The translations under genes were made by a program, and so were the position numbers. Shown in pieces: positions 1 through 7,863 of a stretch of DNA of 41,261 nucleotides. Location: assembly GCF_001043915.1 (NCBI RefSeq), contig NZ_LABX01000031.1, positions 1 through 41,261 of the forward strand. The letters run 5' to 3'. The notes beneath the pieces were generated by a model. It searched no databases and was not told where the DNA came from. It was given only the letters and a program-made list of their open reading frames with translations. Position 1 is the first letter of the stretch. Each line of letters starts with the position of its first letter. The stretch is from Methylobacterium aquaticum (lineage in GTDB: Bacteria > Pseudomonadota > Alphaproteobacteria > Rhizobiales > Beijerinckiaceae).

Positions 1-1145
1 GGGGGGGGGCGCCGCCCCCCGCTCGGGCGCGGGAGGCCGGGGCGGCGGGAACCCCCGAGGTCGGGCGGGCCGGGGACGCCGCGCCCGGCCCCCCCGCCGC
101 CCTGGTCCCGGCCGCGGACGGCCTGGGGCCGGCGCAACCCGCGTCCGCCCCTCCCTCCGCCGCCGCACCGAAGCCGGCCGAGCCGGCACAGCCCGCACCG
201 GCGAAGCCCGTGGCCCCTGCCCCGCGCCCCACGGTGGCGCCCTCCTCCGGCCCGCCGCGCCCTCCCGGCGAGAAGCCGGTCGCCTCGCCGGCGGTGCGCC
301 GCCGCGCGCTGGAGGCCGGCATCGACCTGCGCCAGGTCCGCGGCACCGGACCGGCCGGCCGAATCGGCCATGACGACCTCGACGCTTACGTGAACGCGCC
401 GCCCGAGGAGGCGGCCCCCGCGCCCGCCGGCCGCATCGCCCGCACGGGCGTGGAGGAGATCAAGGTCATCGGGCTACGCCGGCGCATCGCCCAGCGCATG
501 GCCGATGCCAAGCGCCGCGTCGCCCATTTCTCCTACGTCGAGGAAGTGGACGTGACGGCGGTGGAGGAGCTGCGCGCCACCCTCAACCAGCGCCACGGCG
601 CGAGCCGGCCGAAGCTCACCCTGATTCCGTTCCTGGTCCAGGCCCTGGTGCGCGCCCTGCCGGACTTCCCGCAGATGAACGCGCATTACGACGACGAGGC
701 GGAGGTGATCCGCCGCCATGCCGGCATCCATGTCGGCATCGCCACCCAGACCCCGTCGGGCCTGATGGTGCCGGTGCTCCGGCACGCCGAGACCCGCGAC
801 GTGTGGAATGCGGCGGCCGAGGTGCGGCGCCTGGCGGAGGCCGCCCGCAACGGGCTGGCCGCCCGCGACGAGCTGTCGGGCTCGACCATCACCCTCACGT
901 CGCTTGGCGCCCTTGGCGGCATCGTGACGACGCCGGTGATCAACCGGCCGGAAGTCGCGATCATCGGCGTCAACAAGCAGGTGATGCGGCCGGTCTGGCG
1001 CGATAACGCCTTCGTGCCGCGCCTGACGATGAACCTTTCGGCATCCTTCGACCACCGGGTGGTCGACGGTTACGACGCCGCCCTGTTCGTGCAGGCACTG
1101 AAAAGCCTGCTCGAGACGCCCGCGACATTGTTCATGGAGGTCTGA
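1..1145 (+). CDS. Dihydrolipoamide acyltransferase (E2) of a branched-chain-type 2-oxoacid dehydrogenase, 5'-truncated by the window edge
   Basis: E2 core of a 2-oxoacid dehydrogenase complex; it moves the acyl group from the lipoyl arm to CoA. The frame (codons from position 3) stays open to the window edge, so the lipoyl domain lies outside. The visible order is a long Ala/Pro-rich swinging linker (to about 275), a peripheral subunit-binding domain (about 283-393, beginning VASPAVRRRALEAGIDL) and the catalytic domain (about 460-1145). The catalytic motif DHRVVDG is present, its His codon at 1053-1055. The stretch AKRRVAHFSYVEEVDVT is typical of branched-chain keto-acid (BkdB-like) E2 rather than pyruvate E2. 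The GTG at 210 lies inside the linker and is not a credible start. The lpdA gene begins 3 nt after the stop, as expected for an operon supplying E3 to this complex. The E1 genes are presumably upstream. The substrate class is inferred from sequence style only. Confidence 0.9.
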   Translation, partial: GGAPPPARAREAGAAGTPEVGRAGDAAPGPPAALVPAADGLGPAQPASAPPSAAAPKPAEPAQPAPAKPVAPAPRPTVAPSSGPPRPPGEKPVASPAVRRRALEAGIDLRQVRGTGPAGRIGHDDLDAYVNAPPEEAAPAPAGRIARTGVEEIKVIGLRRRIAQRMADAKRRVAHFSYVEEVDVTAVEELRATLNQRHGASRPKLTLIPFLVQALVRALPDFPQMNAHYDDEAEVIRRHAGIHVGIATQTPSGLMVPVLRHAETRDVWNAAAEVRRLAEAARNGLAARDELSGSTITLTSLGALGGIVTTPVINRPEVAIIGVNKQVMRPVWRDNAFVPRLTMNLSASFDHRVVDGYDAALFVQALKSLLETPATLFMEV

Positions 1146-1148
1146 CCC

Positions 1149-2543
1149 GTGGGCGAGATCACCACCAAGCTCCTGGTGCTCGGCGGCGGCCCGGGCGGCT
1201 ACGTCGCGGCGATCCGCGCCGGCCAGCACGGCATCGACACCGTCCTGGTCGAGGAGAACCGCTTAGGCGGGACCTGCCTCAATGTCGGCTGCATCCCCTC
1301 GAAGGCGATGATCCACGCGGCGGACGCCTATCACGCCGCCATGCTCCAGGCCGGCGACGCCTCGCCCTTCGGCCTCTCGGCCGGACCGCCGCGCCTCGAC
1401 TTCCCCCGCACGGTGGCCTGGAAGGACGGCATCGTCGGGCGGCTCAATACCGGCGTGGCGTCGCTCCTGAAGCGCGGCGGGGTCAAGATCCTGCGCGGGC
1501 GCGGGCAGATGGTCGACGGCAAGACCTGCCTCGTCGAGACCGATACCGGGCCTGAGCGGGTGCGGGCCGAGCATGTGATTCTCGCCACCGGCTCGGTCCC
1601 GGCGGCGCTCCCCCATCTGCCCTTCGGCGGGCGGGTGATCTCCTCGACCGAGGCGCTATCCCTGCCGAAGGTCCCGGCCACCATGGCGGTGGTGGGCGCG
1701 GGCTATATCGGCCTCGAGCTCGGCACCGCCTTCGCCAAGCTCGGCGCCACGGTCACGGTGGTGGAGATGGCCGAGCGGATCCTGCCGGCCTACGATGCCG
1801 AGCTGACCCGGCCGGTGGCGCGGCGCCTCGGGGCTCTCGGGATCGAGGTGCTGCTCGGCGCCAGAGCCACCGGGCTGTCGGCGTCCGGCGACGCGCTCGC
1901 CGTCGAGGTCGGTGGCGAATCCCGAAACATTCCCGCCGAGGTGATCCTGGTCGCGGTCGGCCGCAAGGCGCGCACCCACGATTTCGGCCTCGACCGGCTC
2001 GACCTCGACATGAGCGGGCCGTTCCTCCGCATCGACGAGCGCTGCGCCACCTCGATGCGCAACGTCTGGGCGGTCGGCGACGTCACCGGCGAGCCGATGC
2101 TGGCCCACCGCGCCATGGCACAGGGCGAAATGGTGGCCGATCTCGTGGCCGGGCGCCGCCGCGCCTTCCACAAGGTGGCGATTCCGGCAGTCTGCTTCAC
2201 CGACCCCGAGGTGGTCTCGGCTGGCCTCTCGCCGGACGAGGCCCGCACGGCCGGCCACGAGATCCGCACCGGGCTGTTCCCCTTCGCCGCCAATGGCCGC
2301 GCCATGACGCTCGGGGCCGAGGACGGCTTCGTGCGGGTAACGGCCCGGGCCGACACCCACCTGCTGCTCGGCATCCAGGCCGTGGGGGCCGGGGTCTCGG
2401 AGCTGGCGGCGGGGTTCGGCCTCGCGCTCGAGATGGGCGCCCGGCTGGAGGACATCGCCGGCACGATCCACGCCCACCCGACCCTCGGGGAAGCCTTTCA
2501 CGAAGCGAACCTGCGGGCGCTCGGCGAGGCTCTGCACATCTGA
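1149..2543 (+). CDS. lpdA: Dihydrolipoyl dehydrogenase (E3)
   Basis: FAD-dependent E3 that reoxidises dihydrolipoamide on E2 and reduces NAD+. It has 464 residues, normal for the family. The N-terminal FAD-binding glycine motif is [11 protein letters not shown] (residues 11-21). The redox disulfide is in [13 protein letters not shown], with Cys43 and Cys48. A second Rossmann motif for [15 protein letters not shown], follows near residue 180. The C-terminal HAHPTLGE carries the catalytic His443/Glu448 pair. It starts with GTG, 3 nt after the E2 stop, so translation is probably coupled and the protein dedicated to the upstream complex. A short imperfect hairpin follows the stop at 2556-2575, too weak to call a terminator. 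Confidence 0.95.
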   Translation: MGEITTKLLVLGGGPGGYVAAIRAGQHGIDTVLVEENRLGGTCLNVGCIPSKAMIHAADAYHAAMLQAGDASPFGLSAGPPRLDFPRTVAWKDGIVGRLNTGVASLLKRGGVKILRGRGQMVDGKTCLVETDTGPERVRAEHVILATGSVPAALPHLPFGGRVISSTEALSLPKVPATMAVVGAGYIGLELGTAFAKLGATVTVVEMAERILPAYDAELTRPVARRLGALGIEVLLGARATGLSASGDALAVEVGGESRNIPAEVILVAVGRKARTHDFGLDRLDLDMSGPFLRIDERCATSMRNVWAVGDVTGEPMLAHRAMAQGEMVADLVAGRRRAFHKVAIPAVCFTDPEVVSAGLSPDEARTAGHEIRTGLFPFAANGRAMTLGAEDGFVRVTARADTHLLLGIQAVGAGVSELAAGFGLALEMGARLEDIAGTIHAHPTLGEAFHEANLRALGEALHI

Positions 2544-2617
2544 AACCGGGCACCGTCGGGCGAATCGGCGCCCGATATGCGAGAGGATCGTTCGTCCAAG
2601 CCGTGGAGGAACGATGC

Positions 2618-2941
2618 GTGAGTGAGAGGAAGCGCCGGGCCTCGGTCGCGGAGATCCGCGGCCGGGCCTTCGGCGACGTGATCGACTGGCTGGAATACCG
2701 GGTCGCCGTGTACCGCGACGGGCTGGAGCGCCACACCGCCGCCCACGGCGCCGACAGCCGGGCCGTCGCCCTGGAGCGGGCCGCGGCATTCGAGGCCGAG
2801 CTGATCCTGCGCGAGATCGGCAAGCTCGCACAGGCGGCGCCGCGTTCGAAGGAATTCCGCGAGGCCGCCGAGGCCCGCCGCCGCTTCGTCGCCGCGCAGC
2901 GGGAGCGGGCCGGCGACACGGCCGCGCCCGACGAGGGCTGA
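2618..2941 (+). CDS. Small conserved-looking hypothetical protein, unknown function
   Basis: About 107 residues, mostly charged and predicted helical (Arg/Glu/Ala-rich), with no signal peptide, membrane segment or metal motif. It holds the segment GDVIDWLEYRVAVYRDGLE. I chose the GTG at 2618 because GGAGG (2605-2609) stands 8 nt upstream. An in-frame GTG at 2603 would add five residues but has no ribosome-binding site, and the ATG at 2614 is out of frame and meets a stop within three codons. It lies 74 nt after lpdA on the same strand, so it may be the last gene of that operon. Its codon use looks like that of the neighbours. No family is recognised and no function is proposed. Confidence 0.65.
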   Translation: MSERKRRASVAEIRGRAFGDVIDWLEYRVAVYRDGLERHTAAHGADSRAVALERAAAFEAELILREIGKLAQAAPRSKEFREAAEARRRFVAAQRERAGDTAAPDEG

Positions 2942-2969
2942 GGCGAGGCGGCCGCAGCGCCATCCGCCG

Positions 2970-2986
2970 CACGAAGAATTTTCGTG
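2970..2986. promoter_or_regulatory. AT-rich perfect inverted repeat upstream of the DUF3616 gene
   Basis: CACGAA-GAATT-TTCGTG is a 6-bp perfect inverted repeat with a 5-nt centre, about 85 nt before the start of the secreted DUF3616 gene and 28 nt after the preceding stop. It stands out as AT-rich in a GC-rich context. It could be an operator or a weak hairpin terminator; the sequence does not decide. Confidence 0.3.
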
Positions 2987-3070
2987 TCTCGCATTGAACA
3001 GATCCGAGCCGGCGTGAAATACTGCGCAGTCGGTTCGCATCAGACGGGCCGGGATCCGGGGAGAATCGCC

Positions 3071-4114
3071 ATGACGGGCCGGTGCCGCTTGCGCCTGGAG
3101 AGAGTCGTTTCCGTGCTCGCCCTCTGCCTCGCGGCGCAGGGCGCACGCGCCGAGGTGAAGACCGGGCCGGTGCTGACGCATTGGGGCCTGTGCGAAGCCT
3201 CCGGCGCCGTCCCCTATCCGGCCGGCAGCTTCGGCGACCGCTTCCTGGTGGTCGACGACCAGGACAACACCTTGCGCCTCTACAAGGCCGACGAATCCGG
3301 CCCACCGCTCGCCCTGAAGGGCGGCGACCTCGACGCCGCGCTCGCGACCAGCGGCCGGGAGGAGCCCGCCAAGGCCGATCTCGAATCCCTCGCCTGGCTC
3401 GGCAACGACCTCGTGCTGATGGGCTCGCATGCCCGCGACGCGGAGGGCCGCACCCGCGAGGCGTCGCGCCAGATGCTCGCCCTGTCGGTGGGCGGCGACA
3501 CCAAGGCCCCGGCGGTGACGCCGAAGGGCAAGGCGGTCACGGGCCTCGCCAAGGCGATCGCCGATCTCGACCCCCGCCTGTCCGAGCGCGTCGCCGTCGA
3601 TCTCGCCACGAAGGCGAATCTCAGCCCCCGGCGGCGCGGCCTCGCCCTCGAGGGCCTGAGCCCAACGCCTGACGGGCGCGGCCTGCTCGTGGGCTTGCGC
3701 AATCCGCTCAATGCCGACAACGACGCCCTGGTGGTGCCGTTCGAGAACGCCGCGGAGGCGCTGGCGAGCGGCGCGGCCCCGAAGCTGGCGAAGCCGATCG
3801 CCCTCGATCTCAAGGGCCGGGGCATCCGCGACATCGCCTATGCGCCCGGGATCAAGGCGTATTTCGTCGTCGCCGGCGGCTCCGGCAGCGGCGGCGAGGC
3901 GGCCGACCTTTACCGCTGGTCCGGCAAGGCCGGCGAGGCTCCGACCCGCGTTGCGGGGGTGGCCGAGGCGCTGGCGGCGATCCCCGATTTCCAGCCGGAG
4001 GGCCTGATCGTCGCGGCGGATGGCAAGAAGGTGCAGGTCATCAGCGACGACGGCGACATCTGCCCGGCGCGCAAGCCGCAGAGTTTTCGGAGTGTGGTGC
4101 TGGAGCTGGAGTGA
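3071..4114 (+). CDS. Secreted DUF3616-type protein
   Basis: 347 residues if started at the ATG at 3071, which has GGGGAGA just upstream and begins a clear signal peptide: a basic n-region, the hydrophobic core VVSVLALCLAA, and an ARA cleavage site near residue 27. The open frame extends further upstream, but that would bury the signal peptide. The mature part has repeating blade-like segments (LVVDDQDNTLRLYKA, DLESLAWLGNDLVLMGSHA, ALEGLSPTPDGRGLLVGLR, GIRDIAYAPGIKAYFVVAGG), consistent with a beta-propeller fold as in DUF3616 and phytase-like esterase families. Activity is unknown. It ends convergently with crtB, with a strong hairpin between. The family assignment is from remembered motif style, not a search. 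Confidence 0.75.
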   Translation: MTGRCRLRLERVVSVLALCLAAQGARAEVKTGPVLTHWGLCEASGAVPYPAGSFGDRFLVVDDQDNTLRLYKADESGPPLALKGGDLDAALATSGREEPAKADLESLAWLGNDLVLMGSHARDAEGRTREASRQMLALSVGGDTKAPAVTPKGKAVTGLAKAIADLDPRLSERVAVDLATKANLSPRRRGLALEGLSPTPDGRGLLVGLRNPLNADNDALVVPFENAAEALASGAAPKLAKPIALDLKGRGIRDIAYAPGIKAYFVVAGGSGSGGEAADLYRWSGKAGEAPTRVAGVAEALAAIPDFQPEGLIVAADGKKVQVISDDGDICPARKPQSFRSVVLELE

Positions 4115-4163
4115 GGGGCCGGGCGGGTCTCTGGCGCTTCGGTGATCGTGACCCGCACATCAT

Positions 4164-4193
4164 CCCAGGCCCCGCCGCGAGGCGGGCCCTGGG
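4164..4193. terminator. Long hairpin between convergent genes
   Basis: A 13-bp stem with one mismatch and a 4-nt GCGA loop: CCCAGGCCCCGCC then GGCGGGCCCTGGG. It sits between the stop of the DUF3616 gene (4114) and the stop of crtB (4234), where a bidirectional terminator is expected. There is no long T run on either side, so intrinsic termination would be imperfect. Confidence 0.5.
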
Positions 4194-4233
4194 AGGATCT
4201 CACATTGATCTCCCTTTTCTGTCGAGCGCGCCC

Positions 4234-5313
4234 TTACGACGGCGCCGCCCCACCCACTCGCTCCCGCTCCCGCAACGTCTCGATGAGATCGAGCACGCGC
4301 ACGACCTGCGCGCCGACATTCCACCAGGCCGGCCGCGGCGCAGCCGGGGCCACCGGCATCGCCGCCACCGCCTCGACCAGGAAGGCCGCCTCCGGCAAGG
4401 CCGGCCGGTCGGCGCGGCGGAGCGACGGCGTGACCACCGCGCGGGCGAGCAACTGCACCTTGCGGGCACCCGGCACCCGGGCGCGGCGGGTGACCGGGTC
4501 GAGGCCGGCGCGGGTGAGGTCGCGGCCGATCTCGGCATAGATCAGCCCGGCGGCGCGCACCGCCGGGCGGCAGGCGGGCGGCAGCATGGCGATGCCGGAT
4601 TCGGCCCGGGCGTAGAGCAGATCGGCCGCGGCGAGCAGGCGGGCCACCACGGCGGCAAGCGCGGGGCCCGGCTCCGGCCGGGCCAGGAAGGCATCGGGGT
4701 CGATCCCGGCCTCGCGCAGCCAGGTTTCCGGCAGGTAGAGGCGGCCGGCCCGGGCATCCTCGCCGACGTCGCGGGTGACGTTGGTGAGCTGCATGGCGAT
4801 GCCGAGGTCGCAGGCCCGGGCCAAAGCCTCGGGCGAGCGCTCGCCCATCACCAGGGTCATCATCGCGCCGACCGAGCCGGCGACCCGGGCCGCGTAGGCG
4901 ACGAGGGAGGAGAGGTCCGGGTGGCGCCGCCCGGCGGCGTCCCAGGCGAGCCCTTCGAGGAGCGCGGCGGGCAAAGCCTCCGGGATGGCGTGGCGGCTCA
5001 CGATCTCGGCGAGCGCGCGGTCGGCCGGGGCGTCGGCGGGCCGGCCGGCATAGGCGGCGGCGAGGCGCGCGCGCAAGGACGGCACCGCGTCGGCCCGGGC
5101 CCCTGCCCCGTCCACCGCATCGTCGGAGAGGCGGCAGAAGGCATAGAGCCCGTAGGCGTCGCGGCGCACCGCCTCGGGCAGCAGCCACGAGGCGGCGTAG
5201 AAGCTGCGCGAGCCGGCCCGGATCGCCGCCCGGCAGGCTTTGTGATCGGCGGAGCGGGCCAGGGACGCCGCGAACGGCGTTTGACGACGCGCATCAGGCG
5301 AAGACGGCAGCAT
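4234..5313 (-). CDS. crtB: Phytoene/squalene synthase family protein (phytoene synthase)
   Basis: Head-to-head prenyl synthase that condenses two prenyl diphosphates, most likely geranylgeranyl diphosphate to phytoene, the first step of carotenoid synthesis. It has 359 residues. The substrate-handling motif RSFYAAS is near residues 36-42. The first Asp-rich motif is DDAVD (64-68) and the second is NVTRDVGED (178-186), which bind Mg2+ and diphosphate. The start at 5313 overlaps the 3' end of crtI by 20 nt, so the two are co-translated. Methylobacteria also make C30 carotenoids, so a diapophytoene- or squalene-type reaction cannot be ruled out from sequence. The C-terminal 60 residues are Ala/Pro-rich and less conserved-looking. 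Expression is probably governed by the operator in front of crtI. Confidence 0.88.
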   Translation of the reverse strand: MLPSSPDARRQTPFAASLARSADHKACRAAIRAGSRSFYAASWLLPEAVRRDAYGLYAFCRLSDDAVDGAGARADAVPSLRARLAAAYAGRPADAPADRALAEIVSRHAIPEALPAALLEGLAWDAAGRRHPDLSSLVAYAARVAGSVGAMMTLVMGERSPEALARACDLGIAMQLTNVTRDVGEDARAGRLYLPETWLREAGIDPDAFLARPEPGPALAAVVARLLAAADLLYARAESGIAMLPPACRPAVRAAGLIYAEIGRDLTRAGLDPVTRRARVPGARKVQLLARAVVTPSLRRADRPALPEAAFLVEAVAAMPVAPAAPRPAWWNVGAQVVRVLDLIETLRERERVGGAAPS

Positions 5314-6820
5314 CCGGCACCACGCGATCGAGGATTTTGGAGGACGAGAGCACCCCCGGCAGCCCGGCCCCCGGATGGGTGCCGGCGCCGACGAGGTAGA
5401 GATGGCGCACCGCGCCGCTTCGGTTGTGCGGGCGGAAATACGCGCTCTGGGTCAGGATCGGCTCCAGGCCGAAGCCCGAGCCGCGCCAGGACAGGAAGTC
5501 GTCGGAAAAGTCCTGCGGCGTCGTCACCCGGGAGGTGACGAGGGAGTCCGACAGGCCCGGCAGCACCGTCGCGTCGAGGCGCGCGGCGATGCGCTGCCGA
5601 AAAGGTTCGGCGAGCGCGGCCCAGTCCTGGCCGCCGGCGAGGTTCGGCACGGGAGCCAGCGCGTAGAAGGCGTCATGGCCCGGCGGGGCGACGCTCGGAT
5701 CGGTCGCGGTCGGGCGGTGCAGGTAGAGGCTCATGTCCTCGGCCAGCACTTTTCGGGAGAAGATGTCGTCGAGAAGCCCGCGATAACGGGGACCCAGCAG
5801 GATGGTGTGGTGGGCGAGATCCGGATAGGTCCGGCGCGTGCCGAAATACCAGACGAACAATCCCATCGAGGACTGGGCGCGGGAGAGGCGCCGCTCGCGC
5901 CAGCCCTGCGCCTCCTTCGGCAGCAAGTCGAGCGCCGTGACGGCGGAATCGGCGTTCGACACCACCACGTCGGCAGACATCTCGGTGCCGTCGGTGAGCG
6001 CCACGCCCCGGGCGGTCCCATCCTTCACCAGGATTCGCTCGACCTCGGCACCGCAGCGGACCTCGCCGCCCTGGCCCTCGATCAGCGCGACCATGCCGCG
6101 CACCAGCGCCCCGGTGCCGCCCAACGCCGAATGCACGCCCCAGCGCCGCTCGAGCGACGCGATCAGGCAGTAGAGCGCGCTCGCCCGGAACGGCGAGCCG
6201 CCGATGAGGAGCGGGTGGAAGCTGAACGCCGTGCGCAGGCGCTCGTCGCGAAACACCGACGAGACCAGGCTGTAGACGCTGCGATGGCCGCCGATCCGCA
6301 GGAGGTCGGGGGCGATGCGCAGCATGTCGGTGAGGCGCCCGAACGGCACCGCGCCGAGCTGCTCGAACCCGACCCGGCACAGCTCGTCGGAGAGCGCCAT
6401 GAACCGGTCATAGCCGCCGCCCTCGCCGGGGGACAGGCGCTCGACCTCGGCCCGCATCGCCTCGGCCTCGCCGCACATGGCGAAGGTGGCGCCGTCGTCG
6501 AAGCGGATGCGGTAGAACGGCCGCATCGGCACCAGGGTCACGTCGTCGGAAAGACGGCGCCCGCAGAGCGCCCAGAGTTCCTCGAACAGGAACGGGGCCG
6601 TGACGATGGTCGGTCCGGCATCGAAGGCGAAGCCGTCCTGCCGATGGACCCGCGCCCGCCCTCCCGGCTGGTCGAGCCGTTCGAGCACGCTCACCCGGTA
6701 GCCCCGCGCGCCGAGCCGTACGGCCGCCGCGAGCCCGCCGAAGCCGCTGCCGATGACCACCGCACGGGGACGGCGCCGGGCGGCGGTGACCCGCGGCGGC
6801 GCATTGTCGAGTGTCAACAT
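5294..6820 (-). CDS. crtI: Phytoene desaturase (CrtI-type carotenoid desaturase)
   Basis: FAD-dependent desaturase/isomerase that introduces conjugated double bonds into phytoene. It has 508 residues, typical of bacterial CrtI. The dinucleotide-binding motif VVIGSGFGGLAAAVRL lies at residues 21-36. PGGRARV and FDAGPTIVTAP follow, then the C-terminal signature LYLVGAGTHPGAGLPGV near residues 475-490. The ATG at 6818-6820 lies inside a perfect palindrome (6811-6830), and no good Shine-Dalgarno is visible before it. Translation may therefore be leaderless, or the site may act by blocking transcription or initiation at the start itself. The gene leads a crtI-crtB pair. The exact number of desaturation steps cannot be read from sequence. 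Confidence 0.9.
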   Translation of the reverse strand: MLTLDNAPPRVTAARRRPRAVVIGSGFGGLAAAVRLGARGYRVSVLERLDQPGGRARVHRQDGFAFDAGPTIVTAPFLFEELWALCGRRLSDDVTLVPMRPFYRIRFDDGATFAMCGEAEAMRAEVERLSPGEGGGYDRFMALSDELCRVGFEQLGAVPFGRLTDMLRIAPDLLRIGGHRSVYSLVSSVFRDERLRTAFSFHPLLIGGSPFRASALYCLIASLERRWGVHSALGGTGALVRGMVALIEGQGGEVRCGAEVERILVKDGTARGVALTDGTEMSADVVVSNADSAVTALDLLPKEAQGWRERRLSRAQSSMGLFVWYFGTRRTYPDLAHHTILLGPRYRGLLDDIFSRKVLAEDMSLYLHRPTATDPSVAPPGHDAFYALAPVPNLAGGQDWAALAEPFRQRIAARLDATVLPGLSDSLVTSRVTTPQDFSDDFLSWRGSGFGLEPILTQSAYFRPHNRSGAVRHLYLVGAGTHPGAGLPGVLSSSKILDRVVPDAAVFA

Positions 6821-6830
6821 AAGTTGACAC
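6811..6830. promoter_or_regulatory. PpsR/CrtJ-type operator palindrome (TGT-N12-ACA) on the crtI start
   Basis: GTGTCAAC-ATAA-GTTGACAC is a perfect 8-bp inverted repeat with a 4-nt centre. It contains TGT-N12-ACA exactly (TGT at 6812-6814, ACA at 6827-6829), the known recognition pattern of the redox/light repressor PpsR (CrtJ), which controls carotenoid and photosynthesis genes in purple bacteria and aerobic phototrophs. It covers the crtI start codon (6818-6820). Each half also reads TTGACA outward or inward, so it may double as a promoter element. The site is directly visible; PpsR control is inferred. Confidence 0.65.
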
Positions 6831-7068
6831 TATCGTCGTGGTCGTGGCGGGAGGCAAGCGGAAACGGGGCTCGCGCGACTCAGGCCTCCGCGAGCCGCCG
6901 ACATGGCAGTGCGAGAGCGTCAACCTGCGCTGACGGCGCCGCTCGATCGGTTCGGCCACGATGACGGGCACGCCTCCCCTCTCCCGGGTGGCATGGCTGT
7001 CCCGGGCAATGCCCGAGACGAGAACTGGGATTGCCCCGTTTTCTGTGGTTCTTGCTGGTTTTCGTGGA
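6831..7068. other. Non-coding stretch between crtI and IS remnants
   Basis: I see no credible gene. A weak inverted repeat CGTCA-N8-TGACG occurs near 6918-6935. The part near 7031-7068 is lower in GC than the surroundings and probably belongs to the end of the adjoining ISL3 remnant. Confidence 0.4.
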
Positions 7069-7427
7069 TTATGCGGCCAGAACCATGCGGCGCTTCAGGA
7101 GATCGAGGCGTGCCCGTCCGTACCACTGGCGCTTGGTGAGCTTGAGCCGGTTGATCTGGCCTTCCGCCTGGCTGCTACTCCATGGCTCCGTGAGAGCACC
7201 CCGGACGGCAGCGATGTCCGCCTCCAATCCCGAGGCGAACGTCGCGATGGCAGGAGCGTCGCAGCTCCGTGCTTGCGTGATCCAGGCGCGATGTCCGCTG
7301 CGGCGTCCGCATCCTGATCATCGGTGACGGTCTTGCCCTTCCCTGCGGCGCGCACCAGGGCTGTGAAGCGGCGGGCCAGACCCGTGACCGTCCGTGCGGT
7401 GTCATCCTGCTCGACGCATCTCACCAC
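7069..7427 (-). pseudogene. ISL3-family transposase, C-terminal remnant with frameshift
   Basis: Read on the minus strand, the end of this segment gives the ISL3 transposase C-terminus: ADIAAVRGALTEPWSSSQ, then AEGQINRLKLTKRQWYGR, then ARLDLLKRRMVLAA and a stop at 7069-7071. Upstream in the same frame is AWITQARSCDAPAIATFAS. Further upstream the similarity continues in another frame as RTVTGLARRFTALVRAAG, so there is a frameshift around 7300-7320. The N-terminal two thirds and catalytic core are missing. The WSNGQAEGQ motif of the family reads WSSSQAEGQ here. This is a dead fragment that abuts an IS66 fragment in the same orientation. Confidence 0.75.
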
Positions 7428-7672
7428 AGCTGCGTCGCTCGCATCCAGCGCCGAGGATGCACCACGACCTGATCCGGATCAGGCGTCGGCCCCTGCTTGT
7501 GACCCTCGTGCCCGGGCTTGGCCCCACCAGGCCTGGACTTCTCGCGCCGCTCCTTGCGGTCGCTCGATGGCGGCTTGGATGAGGTGCGCGAGGTCTTCTC
7601 CGGCCGGTGCAGGCGCAGCACCAGCTCGATCAGTTCCTCTTTGCTCAGGCGCTCCAGGTCGCTGCGGCGCAT
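7421..7672 (-). pseudogene. IS66-family transposase (TnpC), N-terminal remnant
   Basis: 83 codons beginning MRRSDLERLSKEELIELV and continuing with RPEKTSRTSSKPPSSDRKER and PGGAKPGHEGHKQG, the conserved N-terminus of IS66 TnpC (coiled-coil helix followed by the Ser/Pro-rich linker). The similarity stops near 7445, where the zinc-finger cysteines should appear: HPRR is followed by WMRATQLW. The rest, including the DDE domain, is gone and ISL3 sequence follows at once. The sequence upstream of the ATG up to about 7760 (ending GTAATGACCCAGG on the minus strand) probably belongs to the IS left end, but no matching right end survives. Confidence 0.75.
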
Positions 7673-7863
7673 GACGACAGGGAATCAGCCAAACCGCTCG
7701 TGCAAGGGGCATCACCTCGGCCGAGCGCCGTCCTGATAGCCCGAACCCCCCTGGGTCATTACAAGCCGGGTGTTTTCCTATTGTTAAAAAGGCGCACTCG
7801 CGAGATCCCACGAAATTCCGGGCGATCCCGCCTGTGCCATCAGAACCTGCACGTCACACCAGG

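Noticed and set aside
1..10. Run of nine G residues at the window start
   Set aside because: It encodes glycines in the E2 linker frame and could also be a sequencing artefact at a contig edge; there is no basis for a special role.
210..1145. A complete 311-residue E2-like protein starting at GTG 210
   Set aside because: The frame continues open to the window edge with the same Ala/Pro-rich linker, and an E2 without a lipoyl domain would not work. It is a truncated view of a longer gene.
6961..7317. Open frames on the + strand in the 6961-7330 region
   Set aside because: They are antisense to the ISL3 transposase remnant or lie in its degenerate flank, with no ribosome-binding site or domain.
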